Below, in pieces: positions 50,076 to 59,802 of a stretch of DNA of 64,000 bases. Within the stretch, counting starts at the first letter, position 1; every line of letters begins with the position of its first letter. The DNA comes from Rhizobiaceae bacterium (lineage in GTDB: Bacteria; Pseudomonadota; Alphaproteobacteria; Rhizobiales; Rhizobiaceae): the NCBI GenBank assembly GCA_023953905.1, contig JAMLJA010000003.1, positions 124,001 to 188,000 on the forward strand. The letters run 5' to 3'. Position numbers and translations under genes: made by a program. The notes under the pieces are model-generated. The model did no database searches, had not been told where the DNA came from, and was given only the letters and a program-made list of their open reading frames with translations.

Positions 50076-51584
50076 TCAGGTCCCGCAGAATGTCTGTGTC
50101 ACCCGTTCCTCGGGCTTGGGCGGCTCTGCATATTTCTCCATGCCGGGTTGCTCTTCGAACGGTCTCGCCAGCACCTTGACCATCTCCTCGAAGGGACCAA
50201 AATCATCAAGGTCGACGGCCGAACGGATCATCGCCTCGACATGGTGGTTGCGCGGGATATAGGCCGGATTGGTCGCAAGCATCATGTCGCGCCTCTCGCC
50301 ATCATGCCGGGGCTCTGATGCGAGACGCTGGCGCCACATGCGCGCCCAGTCATCAAACGCTGCCGGCGAGTTGAACAGGGTTCGCGTCGCCCCCGCGCCT
50401 TCCGGCGAGTTCACATCGTGAGCGAGGCTTCGAAATGTCAAAGTGAAGTCGGCGTCATTACGATCCATTGTCTCCAGCAATTGACCGATGAGCTGGAGAT
50501 CCTCGGGTTCCTCGGAAAGCAGCCCGATCTTGCGCCTCAGCCCCGAATGAAAGGCTGAATCATAAGCTCCCTGGAACTGATGCAGAGCACCCTCGGCCAG
50601 GCTGACGGCGCGGTCCTGATCATCATCCAACAATGGCAGCAATGTTTCCGCCAGCCGCGCGAGGTTCCACACGGCAATCGCGGGCTGATTGGCGTAGGCA
50701 TACCGTCCACCACGGTCAATCGAACTGAACACTGTTCCGGGACGGTAGTTGTCCATGAACGCGCAGGGCCCATAATCGATGGTCTCGCCGGAAATGGCCA
50801 TATTGTCGGTATTCATCACGCCATGAATGAATCCGACGAGCATCCAACGCGCAACGAGATAGGCCTGTGCGCCGATCACCGCCTCAAGGAATGCCAGATA
50901 GGGGTTTTCTGCATCCCGCACATGCGGATAGTGACGGGCGATGGCATAATCAGCCAGTTCACGCACGCCATCGGCATCGCCCCTGATGGCAAAATACTGG
51001 AATGTGCCGATGCGAATGTGGCTGGCGGCCACGCGCGTCAGCACAGCGCCCGGCAGGATGTCCTCACGCAGAACCTTTTCACCGGTAAGAACTGCCGCAA
51101 GGGAGCGTGTTGTCGGGATCCCGAGTGCGGCCATCGCCTCGCTGACCACATACTCGCGCAGAACCGGACCGAGTGCGGCACGGCCGTCTCCGTTTCGGGA
51201 AAATCGGGTCGGTCCGGACCCCTTGAGCTGGATATCGCGACGTGCACCATGCGTGTCGACAACTTCACCGATGAGCAACGCGCGCCCATCTCCCAGTTGC
51301 GGCACCAGATTGCCGAATTGATGCCCCGCATAGGCCAAGGCGATGGGATCGGCATTTTCCGGAAAACGGTTCCCGGCAAGTATGTCGACGCCGGCTGGCC
51401 TCTCGAGTTTAGTCGGATCAAGGCCAAGCTCGTCTGCAAGAGCACGGTTCAGACGTATCAGCCTCGGCGCAGTGACCTGCTTTGCCTCAGTGCGGGCAAA
51501 GAACCTTTCCGGCAGTCGGGAATAGCTGTTGTCGAAGTTTGCAATGATTGGCACGGCGAAGCGCGCTGCCTGAGATTGGGTCAT
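50076..51584 (-). CDS. selO: SelO family protein adenylyltransferase
   Basis: 502 residues, a YdiU/UPF0061 pseudokinase that transfers AMP to Ser/Thr/Tyr of proteins. Family blocks are present: NRFPENADPIALAYAGHQFGN, LIGEVVDTHGARRDIQLKGSGPTRFSRNGDGRA, GVMNTDNMAISGETIDYGPCAFMD and the C-terminal NPAYIPRNHHVEAMI. The family often carries a terminal Cys near the end; here the tail TQTFCGT has one. Monocistronic. Confidence 0.95.
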   Translation of the reverse strand: MTQSQAARFAVPIIANFDNSYSRLPERFFARTEAKQVTAPRLIRLNRALADELGLDPTKLERPAGVDILAGNRFPENADPIALAYAGHQFGNLVPQLGDGRALLIGEVVDTHGARRDIQLKGSGPTRFSRNGDGRAALGPVLREYVVSEAMAALGIPTTRSLAAVLTGEKVLREDILPGAVLTRVAASHIRIGTFQYFAIRGDADGVRELADYAIARHYPHVRDAENPYLAFLEAVIGAQAYLVARWMLVGFIHGVMNTDNMAISGETIDYGPCAFMDNYRPGTVFSSIDRGGRYAYANQPAIAVWNLARLAETLLPLLDDDQDRAVSLAEGALHQFQGAYDSAFHSGLRRKIGLLSEEPEDLQLIGQLLETMDRNDADFTLTFRSLAHDVNSPEGAGATRTLFNSPAAFDDWARMWRQRLASEPRHDGERRDMMLATNPAYIPRNHHVEAMIRSAVDLDDFGPFEEMVKVLARPFEEQPGMEKYAEPPKPEERVTQTFCGT

Positions 51585-51701
51585 TGGCGGGCCTTCTTGT
51601 CTGCGAGTGCACAGTCACACTCACCAGATCGAAATATAGGCCGCTCAAGGCTCATTTCCAAAGACATGAGCCTCTTTCCGATGGTTCGCAGACCCGACAA
51701 T

Positions 51702-52187
51702 TCAACGACCGAGGGGATGTGGCATGTATCCGACAAATCCCGCGATTTTCCAGGTGCTTCCGACCCGGCGGCAGAAATAGAGCGTCTGCCAGTTGAGCTT
51801 GTCGACGGTTCCGTCCGCCTTTGCTACTGAACCATTGAATTTCTTGTGGAGCACAGCGCGATCACCGTCGACATCGATGTCGCGCATGTTGGTCACGCGA
51901 AACAGCGCGTCGCGCAATGGCTCCGCATACTCCACCTTCGCGCTCTCAGCCGCTTGCCGCAGCCATTCATCCCGATAGACCTCCAGCCGAGGGAACTGGA
52001 GCCGCCAGGCATCTGCATCATTGAGGAAATGCGCGTGCATGCCGAAGAAGCTCTCGGCAATGAAGTCGCTCTCTACCATCGACCAGTCGGCGGAAAGAAA
52101 CGCCTCTATGTCGCGACGGACCAGCATATCCCACAGCTGATGCCGGTCGGCGTCGCCCTCCGGAAAGGGGTTCCTGTCGAATGTCAT
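51702..52187 (-). CDS. NTF2-like (SnoaL-type) protein
   Basis: 161 residues, with an NTF2-like fold suggested by the pattern DMLVRRDIEAFLSADWSMVESDFIAESFFGM, then LQFPRLEVYRDEWLRQA and terminal strand WKIAGFVGYMPH. No signal peptide. Such proteins bind small ligands or act as isomerases or cyclases. It is divergent from the amidohydrolase at 52352, sharing a 164-bp promoter region, so the two may share substrate or regulation. Confidence 0.65.
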   Translation of the reverse strand: MTFDRNPFPEGDADRHQLWDMLVRRDIEAFLSADWSMVESDFIAESFFGMHAHFLNDADAWRLQFPRLEVYRDEWLRQAAESAKVEYAEPLRDALFRVTNMRDIDVDGDRAVLHKKFNGSVAKADGTVDKLNWQTLYFCRRVGSTWKIAGFVGYMPHPLGR

Positions 52188-52351
52188 GTGTTGTCCTCAC
52201 TCTGGCCGAGGCGCCAGATTGTGCGTCCCACTGTAATTTAGCAACATGAATTTCAACCAATCCTCGACAATAATGTTGCTTTCCAACAATTCGTTTGGAA
52301 GGATCAATCTTCGCCCCTTGTTCAGGAGCGATGCCGACCGGAGGGTTTCCC

Positions 52352-53584
52352 ATGCAATGTGATTTGCTCATCAAGGGCGGGCGTCTGATCGATCCGCTCT
52401 CCGGTCTGGACGCATCGCGGGATATTGCGATCCGTTCGGGGCGGATCGTCGGCATCGAGCCCGACATTCCGAGCGAGGCTGCGGCCGAAATCGTCGACGC
52501 CTCCGGATCATTGGTCACGCCAGGCCTCATCGACCTACACAGCCATGTTTACTGGGGGGGCACCTCGCTTTCCGTGGAGGCCGACCGAATTGCTGCGCGC
52601 AGCGGAACGACCACCTTCATCGATGCGGGAAGTGCCGGAGCCGGGAACTTTCTTGGCTTCCGCCGGCACGTCATCGATCGGTCGCGCGCCCGGATTCTTG
52701 CCTATGTGAACATCTCTTTCGCCGGCATTTTCGGGTTCTCAAACACGGTTTCAGTGGGCGAATGCGGGGATCTGAGGCTTTGTGAGCCACGGGAGACGGT
52801 CGCCTGCGCCGAGGAGCACCGAGAGGTCGTGGTGGGCGTCAAGGTCCGCGCCGGAAAGCACGCCAGCGAAAACAGCGGCATTGCGCCGGTCGACCTTGCC
52901 GTCGAGGCGGCTGATTTCATCGGCCTGCCGCTGATGGCACATATCGATGAGCCGCCGCCCGGCCGCTCGGAAGTGCTGCCGCGGCTTCGTCGAGGCGACG
53001 TTCTCACCCACTGCTTTCGCCCCTTCCCCAATGCCCCGGTGTTTGCCTCCGGTGCGGTGCGCCCGGATATGCATCTGGCGCGGGAGCGCGGTGTCATCTT
53101 TGACATCGGTCATGGCATGGGTTCCTTCGATTTCTCTGTGGCGCGCAAGATGCTGGCCGCGGGTCTTTCGCCTGACGTGATCAGCAGCGATGTCCATCTT
53201 TACAGCGTCGACGGGCCAGCCTTTGATATTCTCGTGTGCATGTCCAAAATGATGGCCCTGGGGATGCCGCTGGTCGATGTCATAGGCGCAGCCACGGCAG
53301 CTCCTGCACGCGCCATCTCCCGCCCGGATCTCGGCGCGGTGAGCGTCGGCGGCATTGCCGATCTCGCGATCCTCACCGAACGCCCGGGACCCGTGAGCTT
53401 CTTCGACTCGCAAGGCGCTGAGCTGGTGGCGGAGCGTAGGCTCGTCTCGCACGGCATCGTCATGGGCGGCAAGTGGTGGGCCAACGAGGCGGCTGCCAGC
53501 ACCGACGATCTGGCGCGCTATGTGCCCGCCAAAGGCGAGACGCACGTTCAGATCTCGGCCCGTCACTTCGGATGCACCTGCTGA
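52352..53584 (+). CDS. metal-dependent amidohydrolase/deacetylase
   Basis: 410 residues from ATG 52352, preceded by GGAGGG. An amidohydrolase-superfamily barrel: DLHSHVYWGG (two metal His), a Lys for carbamylation in VVGVKVRAGKH, His in MAHIDEPP and LTHCF, and Asp in ISSDVHLYSVDG. It resembles the deacetylase/dihydroorotase-like group. Cytosolic. Convergent with the flavin monooxygenase. The likely substrate is an N-acylated or cyclic amide, not fixed by sequence. Confidence 0.87.
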   Translation: MQCDLLIKGGRLIDPLSGLDASRDIAIRSGRIVGIEPDIPSEAAAEIVDASGSLVTPGLIDLHSHVYWGGTSLSVEADRIAARSGTTTFIDAGSAGAGNFLGFRRHVIDRSRARILAYVNISFAGIFGFSNTVSVGECGDLRLCEPRETVACAEEHREVVVGVKVRAGKHASENSGIAPVDLAVEAADFIGLPLMAHIDEPPPGRSEVLPRLRRGDVLTHCFRPFPNAPVFASGAVRPDMHLARERGVIFDIGHGMGSFDFSVARKMLAAGLSPDVISSDVHLYSVDGPAFDILVCMSKMMALGMPLVDVIGAATAAPARAISRPDLGAVSVGGIADLAILTERPGPVSFFDSQGAELVAERRLVSHGIVMGGKWWANEAAASTDDLARYVPAKGETHVQISARHFGCTC

Positions 53585-53596
53585 GCAGGCCGAAAA

Positions 53597-55375
53597 TTAC
53601 CCCGGCTCGCCATAGACAGACGTCGGGAGCCCTTCCATGCGTGCCTTCAACTGGAGCGCGACATACCGGGAGTAGAAGCGCGAGAGCGCCAGATTGCCGC
53701 CATGGAACCAGAGCGCCTCCTGCGCGGTCGGCTTCCACATATTGCGCGGCTCACCCTTCCAGGGACCCGGATCGCCACGCACGCCGGAGCCCAGCCCCCA
53801 ACACGGTCCGACCTTGTCAGCCACTTCACGCGACACAAGTTGAGCCACCGTTTCATGCATGGACTGGTATCCGGTACAGACGATGACCGCATCAGCATCC
53901 ATCTCGCTGCCATCGCTGAATACGATGCCGGTTCTGGTGAGGCGCTCTACCGAAACACCGCTTTTGACTTTGATGTCACCCTTGATGATCAGATCCGAGG
54001 CGCCGACGTCGATATAGTAACCGGAACCGGTCCTGTACGCCTTCATCATGAGGCCCGTCTCGTCCTCGCCGAAGTCGATGAGGAAGCCTGCCGCTTCCAG
54101 CTGTTCGTAGAACGCCGCGTCTCTGGCCCGAATCTTGTCGTAAAGCGGCTTTTGGCTTTCCGGCATCAGGGCGAAGGGCGTGGAGGCCGAAAGCATGTCC
54201 GCCTTTTCGGTCGTCAGTCCAGCAGCGACCGCGGCTTCCGAATAGATGTCGAAGGCCAGTTCCATGAGTGTGCTGGATTTGACCACCGTCGTCGGGGACC
54301 GCTGGATCATGGTCACCTTCGCACCACTCTCCCAAAGGTCGACGCTCACATCGTGACCGGAACTGGCGGCCCCGATCACCGCGACCTTCTTGCCATGAAA
54401 ACGCGCCCCATCCGTGTACTGGCTGGAATGCAAGAGTTCACCGCCAAAGACATCGCTGCCGGGCAGATCGATCATGCGGGGCGGTCCATAGGCCCCGGTA
54501 GCGAAAACGACGTGCTTCGGCTTGAGCTCCATCGTTTCGCCGTCGCGCGATACCTGAACCGTCCATTCTCTGGCGTCGGAGTCATAAGACGCCCGGTTGC
54601 ATATCGACTTCGTCCAGTAGTCGAGATCCATCACCTTGGCATACATTTCCAGCCAGTCGCCCATCTGATCCTTGGGCGTGAACACCGGCCAATGCTCGGG
54701 AAATGGAATATAGGGCATGTGATCGTACCAGACCGGATCATGCAGCACGAGCGTGCGATACCGGTTGCGCCAAGAGTCGCCGGCGCGCGCGTTCTTCTCC
54801 AGAATGATCGCCGGAACGCCGAGTTGCTTGAGCCGGGCGCCGAGAGCCAGACCACCCTGGCCGCCACCAATGACGAGTACGTAGGGTTGTTCAGTCCTCC
54901 CAAGCGTCGTCAATCGCCGTTGACGCGCCTCCGACCAGGTTTCACGATTCGGATCCGCCTTGTGCTGAACCCCGAGTGGTCGCGTGGGGCCGCGTTTTTC
55001 TTCAAAACCCTTGAGATCGGTGACCGCGGTAAACAGGGTCCGGCACTTGCCGTTCCGCAGCTTCACCATCCCTTGGCATTTCGCAAGAGCCGTCTCGAAT
55101 GTGAACCCGGCTTCAACATCGCCGCTGTCAGTCGATATCTCGCCTGTCAGCGTCCACCTTGTCGGCGCGGTCTCTACAAGCGTCGCGGATAGCATGTCGA
55201 CCAGAGCGTCGCGCCCGGCCACGGTCTTGATGTTCCAGGTGAAGGCGAGAAGATCGCGCCAGTAACAATCATCGTCGAAAAGCGCTGCGGCAGCCGCAAC
55301 ATCCTTTCGCTCCAACGTATCGGCAAACGACTTCAACCATACCGCCGCCTGTTCCACCGGCTCACCTTCACTCAT
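53597..55375 (-). CDS. flavin-containing monooxygenase with N-terminal NTF2-like domain
   Basis: 592 residues. An NTF2/SnoaL-like domain (about residues 5-125, FADTLERKDVAAAAALFDDDCYWRDLL) is joined to an FAD/NADPH monooxygenase. FAD motif VIGGGQGGLALGARLKQLG with ILEKNARAGDSWRNRY; NADPH motif VAVIGAASSGHDVSVDLWESG; the link motif FATGAYGPPR and the C-terminal VIVCTGYQSM. Members oxygenate N, S or carbonyl carbons or make auxin-like products. It is divergent from the NitT/TauT-type importer, so it may use what that imports. Confidence 0.9.
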   Translation of the reverse strand: MSEGEPVEQAAVWLKSFADTLERKDVAAAAALFDDDCYWRDLLAFTWNIKTVAGRDALVDMLSATLVETAPTRWTLTGEISTDSGDVEAGFTFETALAKCQGMVKLRNGKCRTLFTAVTDLKGFEEKRGPTRPLGVQHKADPNRETWSEARQRRLTTLGRTEQPYVLVIGGGQGGLALGARLKQLGVPAIILEKNARAGDSWRNRYRTLVLHDPVWYDHMPYIPFPEHWPVFTPKDQMGDWLEMYAKVMDLDYWTKSICNRASYDSDAREWTVQVSRDGETMELKPKHVVFATGAYGPPRMIDLPGSDVFGGELLHSSQYTDGARFHGKKVAVIGAASSGHDVSVDLWESGAKVTMIQRSPTTVVKSSTLMELAFDIYSEAAVAAGLTTEKADMLSASTPFALMPESQKPLYDKIRARDAAFYEQLEAAGFLIDFGEDETGLMMKAYRTGSGYYIDVGASDLIIKGDIKVKSGVSVERLTRTGIVFSDGSEMDADAVIVCTGYQSMHETVAQLVSREVADKVGPCWGLGSGVRGDPGPWKGEPRNMWKPTAQEALWFHGGNLALSRFYSRYVALQLKARMEGLPTSVYGEPG

Positions 55376-55529
55376 ACCGAATCCCTCGAAGACGTGGACG
55401 AAAGCGCTTCAGATTCAGTGCTTTCGCGCAAGGTCGATGATTGCGCTCCCGCTTTCGCCAGCGCAAAGCATGCCAACTATGTAGGAAAGCAACAATTCTC
55501 GCAAGATCGAAAAACAACAGAAAAACAGA

Positions 55530-55562
55530 GCGCTATGCCTTTGTAGACGTAAAAGATAGCGC
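55530..55562. promoter_or_regulatory. inverted repeat in the monooxygenase/importer divergent region
   Basis: GCGCTAT at 55530-55536 and ATAGCGC at 55556-55562 are 7-bp arms spaced by 19 bases, in the 290-bp divergent region. TTGACA at 55581-55586 lies just downstream. A candidate operator for one or both units. Confidence 0.4.
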
Positions 55563-55665
55563 CGATCGACGTTTCGCCGCTTGACAGCAAAGTAGGTTAG
55601 TTACACACTGAAATCGCGGACTGACGGCCCATGTAGCCGTCGCGTATCCTTCCACAGGGGAAGAC

Positions 55666-56472
55666 ATGACGGCGGGCGACACAACCACCCCGAAACTTCG
55701 CGTGCAGGCCGCCAGCAAGGTCTATCAGACCGCATCGGGCAATCTGCTGGCGATCGATGGATGCAGCTTCGACGTTGCAGCAAACGAGATCGTTTCGATT
55801 GTCGGCCCTTCCGGCTGCGGCAAGACCACATTGCTGTGGAGCATGTCAGGATTGCACTCGCTTTCGTCCGGCGTGATTGCGCTCGACGGCAAGCCGATCA
55901 CCGGCCCCCATCCCGATATCGGCATCGTGTTTCAGGAGGCGAATCTCCTGCCTTGGCGCAATCTCGACGCCAACATCAATTTCCCCTTTGAGATAAAGGG
56001 CACACAACCTGACAAGCAGTGGGTCAAACATCTCCTTCACCGCGTCGGCCTGGATGGCTTCGGAGGAAAATTTCCCCGCGAACTGTCTGGCGGCATGCAG
56101 CAGCGCGCGGCGATCGTTCGCGCACTTTCGCTGAAGCCATCCGTGCTCCTTATGGACGAGCCGTTTGGCGCCCTCGACAGTTTCACGCGCGACGAGATGA
56201 ACAGGCTTGTCGAGGAAATCTGGCTCGACGCGCCCACCACGATCGTCTTCATTACCCATTCGATCGAGGAGGCAATCTTCCTTTCGGACCGTGTGGTGGT
56301 GCTTTCCCCGCGACCGGGACGCGTCGCAAAGATTTACGACGTTCCCTTTCCCCGACCACGATCTTTTGAAATCATGGCGACCAAGGAAGTGTTTGACCTG
56401 ACCAACGCAATCAAATTGGATATTGTCGGCGACCGCATCGCAAAATCGCGGCCCGCCGAAGCGGTGCAGTGA
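55666..56472 (+). CDS. ABC transporter ATP-binding protein, NitT/TauT type
   Basis: 268 residues. Walker A IVGPSGCGKTTLLWSMSGLH, signature ELSGGMQQRAAIVRALSLKP, Walker B VLLMDEPFGALDSFTR, H-loop VFITHSIEEAIFLSDRV, all SsuB/TauB/NrtD-like. ATG preceded by AGGGGAAG. First gene of the importer; the permease follows after 12 bases. Confidence 0.93.
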   Translation: MTAGDTTTPKLRVQAASKVYQTASGNLLAIDGCSFDVAANEIVSIVGPSGCGKTTLLWSMSGLHSLSSGVIALDGKPITGPHPDIGIVFQEANLLPWRNLDANINFPFEIKGTQPDKQWVKHLLHRVGLDGFGGKFPRELSGGMQQRAAIVRALSLKPSVLLMDEPFGALDSFTRDEMNRLVEEIWLDAPTTIVFITHSIEEAIFLSDRVVVLSPRPGRVAKIYDVPFPRPRSFEIMATKEVFDLTNAIKLDIVGDRIAKSRPAEAVQ

Positions 56473-56484
56473 GGATGTGCTGAA

Positions 56485-57333
56485 GTGAGCCAGAGCGACG
56501 CCATCCCAGAATTCAGCAAGTCCCGGTCCGGAGAGGGCGGCGAGGTTTCGCTGACCAATCTTTCCGCGTTTTCGTCTGGAACGGGCATCAGGTCGGGCGC
56601 GGAGTTTCTCGCCATCATCGCGGTTGCGGTCGCCATCATCGGCGGCACGGAACTGGCACTGAGGCTCTTCGAGGTCCCGCAATACATCATGCCGCCTCCC
56701 AGCGAGATCGTGTGGGCCTTGTTCGATGAGTTTCCTCTGATCGCCCCGCATCTCGGCTACACGCTTATCGAACTGTTCTCTGGCTTTACGATCGGCGCGG
56801 TGGTCGGACTTGTGCTTGCAGCGGTCATCACGCAGTTCCCCTTCGCTGAAAAGATCATCGCGCCTTACATCCTCATTCTGGTCACCACACCGATGCTGGC
56901 GCTTGTTCCTTTGCTGATCCTGCGCTTCGGATTTGGCTACACGCCTCGCATCATTGCGGTGGCTCTGGCTGCCGGGCCGATGGTCATGATCAATGCGGCG
57001 ACTGGCTTCAGACGCGTCGACAGCGCCAAGATTGCGCTGGCGCGCTCATACGGCGCGTCGACCCTTCAGATTTTCTGGAAGATCCGCGCTCCTATGGCGC
57101 TGCCCATGATCCTTGTCGGCCTCATGATCGGAGCGATTTTTGGATTGCTCACCGCCGTCGGCGCGGAGATGGTCGGTGGCGGGTTCGGCCTCGGCAACCG
57201 CCTTACAAGCTATTCATCCATGATCCAGATGCCGCAGTTCTTCGCCGTCGTGCTGATGCTGTCGATACTGGGCATTCTGATCTACGTTCTGTTCTTCTTC
57301 ATTGGGAAGAAGTGGGCAAGCTGGGAGGCTTAA
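56485..57333 (+). CDS. ABC transporter permease, NitT/TauT type
   Basis: 282 residues with six hydrophobic segments. The N-terminal 35 residues are hydrophilic. The EAA-like loop is DSAKIALARSYGASTLQIFWKIRAPMALPM, and the end block MVGGGFGLGNRLTSYSSMIQ is family-typical. Its partners are the flanking ATPase and binding protein. Confidence 0.92.
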   Translation: MSQSDAIPEFSKSRSGEGGEVSLTNLSAFSSGTGIRSGAEFLAIIAVAVAIIGGTELALRLFEVPQYIMPPPSEIVWALFDEFPLIAPHLGYTLIELFSGFTIGAVVGLVLAAVITQFPFAEKIIAPYILILVTTPMLALVPLLILRFGFGYTPRIIAVALAAGPMVMINAATGFRRVDSAKIALARSYGASTLQIFWKIRAPMALPMILVGLMIGAIFGLLTAVGAEMVGGGFGLGNRLTSYSSMIQMPQFFAVVLMLSILGILIYVLFFFIGKKWASWEA

Positions 57334-57400
57334 CGATGAGCAAGACCAGACGCGGGCAGGAACGGCAGTAAGACTGCATCGTCAACTCAAGGGGAATGCC

Positions 57401-58552
57401 ATGAACAAGATGACATCAATGCCTATGAACCGACGCTACTTCCTTCAGGTCACGGGCGCGGGCCTCGTAAGCGCGACCGCGCTCGGCGGGTCGGCAAGTC
57501 GTGCCCGTGCGGAGGCCTATGACGGGTTCACCTGGATCTCGCCGCGCGGCACACTTGAAGTGCTCGACGACTATCCTTACTGGGTAGCGAAGAAGGCCGG
57601 ATATTTCGGTGATCTCAACACAGAGATGCAGCCCGGCCCATCGGACGGAACCGCGACCGTGAAATTCGTGGATGTCGGCCAGGCCGACATGGGTTTCCCG
57701 TCACCCGGCATTTTCTCATTCGCCATCCAGAACGGGATGAAGTTGAAATCCGTCTTCCATATGGGCGCGCGCGACACCTTCTCCTTCGCGTTCCGCAAGG
57801 GCGAGGGCATGGCCGACCTCAAGGGCCTGGAAGGCAAGACGATCCTGCTGGGATCTGCCGCGTGGCAGTCGATCACCGACCCAATGCTGGCTGCCCAGGG
57901 CGTCGATGTCTCGAAGGTCAAATATGTCGAGGCAGGTTGGCCGACCTGGGGTACGGCGCTTGCAAGCGGACAGGGCGACGCTGCCCTTTCCTGGGAAGGT
58001 CTTCGGGCTGAATGGATCGCGACCGGTCTCAAATTCGACTATTGGCTCGGCGTCCAGAAGTCCAAGATGCCCGCAAACACCTTCGTCGTTCGCTCCGCCG
58101 ATCTCGAAGACCCGGACAAGAAAGCCTTCCTCGAAAAGTATCTGCGTGGCTGGGCGATGGGCCTCGAATTCGGCCACCAGAACCCGCGCGCTGCGGTCGA
58201 GGCAGTGTTCGAGCAGTTCCCTGCATTTGCCAAGAACACCGGTCCCGAGCTCGGCACGACCTCGCTTCTTCAGCAGGACAACGTGTTCCGTGGAGACATG
58301 GACAAGCGCGAAGGCTGGGGCTGGCATGACATGGCCAGCTGGCAGGGCTTCTTTGATGAAATCCTGAAGATCGGACAAATCAAGGAGCCGGTGAAGGCAG
58401 AGGACGTCTGCACCAACGAACTCATCAAGAGTGCCAACGACTTCGACCACGCCAAGGTCAAGGCAGACGCGGACGCCTATAAGCTCACGGAAGCCTTTGC
58501 GGCAATCGACGTGGAAAACGTCCGCGCTCACATGTTTGACGACGCAGTCTGA
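57401..58552 (+). CDS. ABC transporter substrate-binding protein, NMT1/SsuA-like
   Basis: 383 residues from ATG 57401 (AAGGGGAAT upstream). A Tat-type signal: NRRYFLQ followed by VTGAGLVSATALGG, cleavage near ARAE. The body is NMT1/THI5-like (YPYWVAKKAGYFGDLN, VDVGQADMGFPSPG, FKMKS-type core EGKTILLGSAAWQS). Ligands in this family are sulfonates, nitrate, pyrimidine thiamin precursors or aromatic acids. The ligand here is unknown; the adjacent oxidoreductase and the divergent monooxygenase are hints. Confidence 0.88.
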   Translation: MNKMTSMPMNRRYFLQVTGAGLVSATALGGSASRARAEAYDGFTWISPRGTLEVLDDYPYWVAKKAGYFGDLNTEMQPGPSDGTATVKFVDVGQADMGFPSPGIFSFAIQNGMKLKSVFHMGARDTFSFAFRKGEGMADLKGLEGKTILLGSAAWQSITDPMLAAQGVDVSKVKYVEAGWPTWGTALASGQGDAALSWEGLRAEWIATGLKFDYWLGVQKSKMPANTFVVRSADLEDPDKKAFLEKYLRGWAMGLEFGHQNPRAAVEAVFEQFPAFAKNTGPELGTTSLLQQDNVFRGDMDKREGWGWHDMASWQGFFDEILKIGQIKEPVKAEDVCTNELIKSANDFDHAKVKADADAYKLTEAFAAIDVENVRAHMFDDAV

Positions 58553-58562
58553 TACCAAAGTC

Positions 58563-58595
58563 ATGGGCCGGACGAGCACGGCTCTTCCGGCCCAT
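58563..58595 (+). terminator. hairpin terminator after the importer operon
   Basis: ATGGGCCGGA and TCCGGCCCAT, 10-bp perfect stem with a 13-base loop, followed by TTCTG. It separates the binding-protein gene from the oxidoreductase gene. Confidence 0.7.
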
Positions 58596-58631
58596 TTCTG
58601 CATGATTATCGAGACATTTAAGCAGTGATGG

Positions 58632-59765
58632 GTGGCGGCGAGTACGCCGCTCATGTCCACGCATTATCGGGAGGGCACCTTGCCGGACAAAGTGAAAATT
58701 CTCGTCGTCGGCCTCGGCAACATGGGCGCATCTCACGCAAGCGCCTATCATCGCAATCCAGGTTTCGAGATCGTGGGCATCATGAGCCGTTCGATCAAGT
58801 CGAAGCCGGTTCCCGACGAATTGAAGGGCTATCCACTTTATGAGGACTACGATCAGGCGCTGAAGGAAACCAGGCCAGATGCAGTTTCGATCAACTCCTG
58901 GCCGAACACCCATGCCGAATATGCATTGAAAGCCTTCGACGCCGGCTGTCACGTGTTCATGGAAAAGCCGATCGCCACCAATATCGAGGACGCCGAAAAA
59001 GTCGTCGCTGCCGCCCGCGCCAAGAACAAGAAACTTGTGCTGGGATACATCCTGCGCGTCCACCCCTCCTGGATCAAGTTTATCGAGATGGGCAAGACGC
59101 TGGGCAAGCCACTGGTCATGCGTCTGAACCTGAACCAGCAGTCAAGCGGACCTGCATGGCACTGGCACAAAAACCTGATCGACTCCCTGATCCCGATTGT
59201 CGATTGCGGTGTGCACTATGTCGACGTCATGTGTCAGTTGACCGGCGCCAAGCCTGTGCGCGTTCACGGCATCGGAGCGAAATTGTGGGCGGAAGCCGAC
59301 AAGGACAATTACGGGCACCTGCATGTCACTTTCGACGATGGCTCCGTGGGCTGGTATGAAGCAGGATGGGGTCCGATGATGAGTGAGGTCGCCTATTTTG
59401 TGAAGGATGTCGTGGGTCCCAAAGGCGCAGTCTCTATCGTTGCCAATCAGGGCTCAAGCGCCAAGGAAACCGACGAACTTTCGGATTCGGCAGATATCGA
59501 CAAACACACCAAGACCGATGCGATCAAGATTCACCACGCATCGGTCGACAAGGACAAGAACTGGAGCAAGCCGGACGAGATACTCTCGATGACCGACGAA
59601 CCCGGACATCAGGAGCTTTGCGACCGCGAGCAGGCCTTCTTCCTGAAGGCGATCCAGGAAGATCTCGACCTCTCGGAATCCATGGACGCAGCCGTCAACA
59701 GCCTGCGCATAGTCCTGGCAGCCGAAGAATCCATCGAGAAGAAGAAGGCGATCGATCTCGCTTAG
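58632..59765 (+). CDS. Gfo/Idh/MocA family oxidoreductase
   Basis: Up to 377 residues with a GTG start at 58632; ATG 58653 or TTG 58680 (GGGAGGG five bases before it, giving a start just before PDKVKILVVGLGNMGASHA) are alternatives, and the TTG has the best ribosome binding site. Rossmann motif VVGLGNMGASHASAY; the catalytic Lys motif HVFMEKPIATN. C-terminal alpha/beta domain with DSLIPIVDCGVHYVDVMCQL. It oxidises or reduces a sugar or cyclitol with NAD(P). The substrate is unknown. Confidence 0.88.
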   Translation: MAASTPLMSTHYREGTLPDKVKILVVGLGNMGASHASAYHRNPGFEIVGIMSRSIKSKPVPDELKGYPLYEDYDQALKETRPDAVSINSWPNTHAEYALKAFDAGCHVFMEKPIATNIEDAEKVVAAARAKNKKLVLGYILRVHPSWIKFIEMGKTLGKPLVMRLNLNQQSSGPAWHWHKNLIDSLIPIVDCGVHYVDVMCQLTGAKPVRVHGIGAKLWAEADKDNYGHLHVTFDDGSVGWYEAGWGPMMSEVAYFVKDVVGPKGAVSIVANQGSSAKETDELSDSADIDKHTKTDAIKIHHASVDKDKNWSKPDEILSMTDEPGHQELCDREQAFFLKAIQEDLDLSESMDAAVNSLRIVLAAEESIEKKKAIDLA

Positions 59766-59802
59766 ACGGATGCGTGCAATCCTTGCGTGACGGTCCCGGC
59801 CG

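Noticed and set aside
53702..55192. 496-codon open frame antisense to the flavin monooxygenase
   Set aside because: Charge-rich, low-complexity translation without motifs; a shadow of codon use in the real gene.
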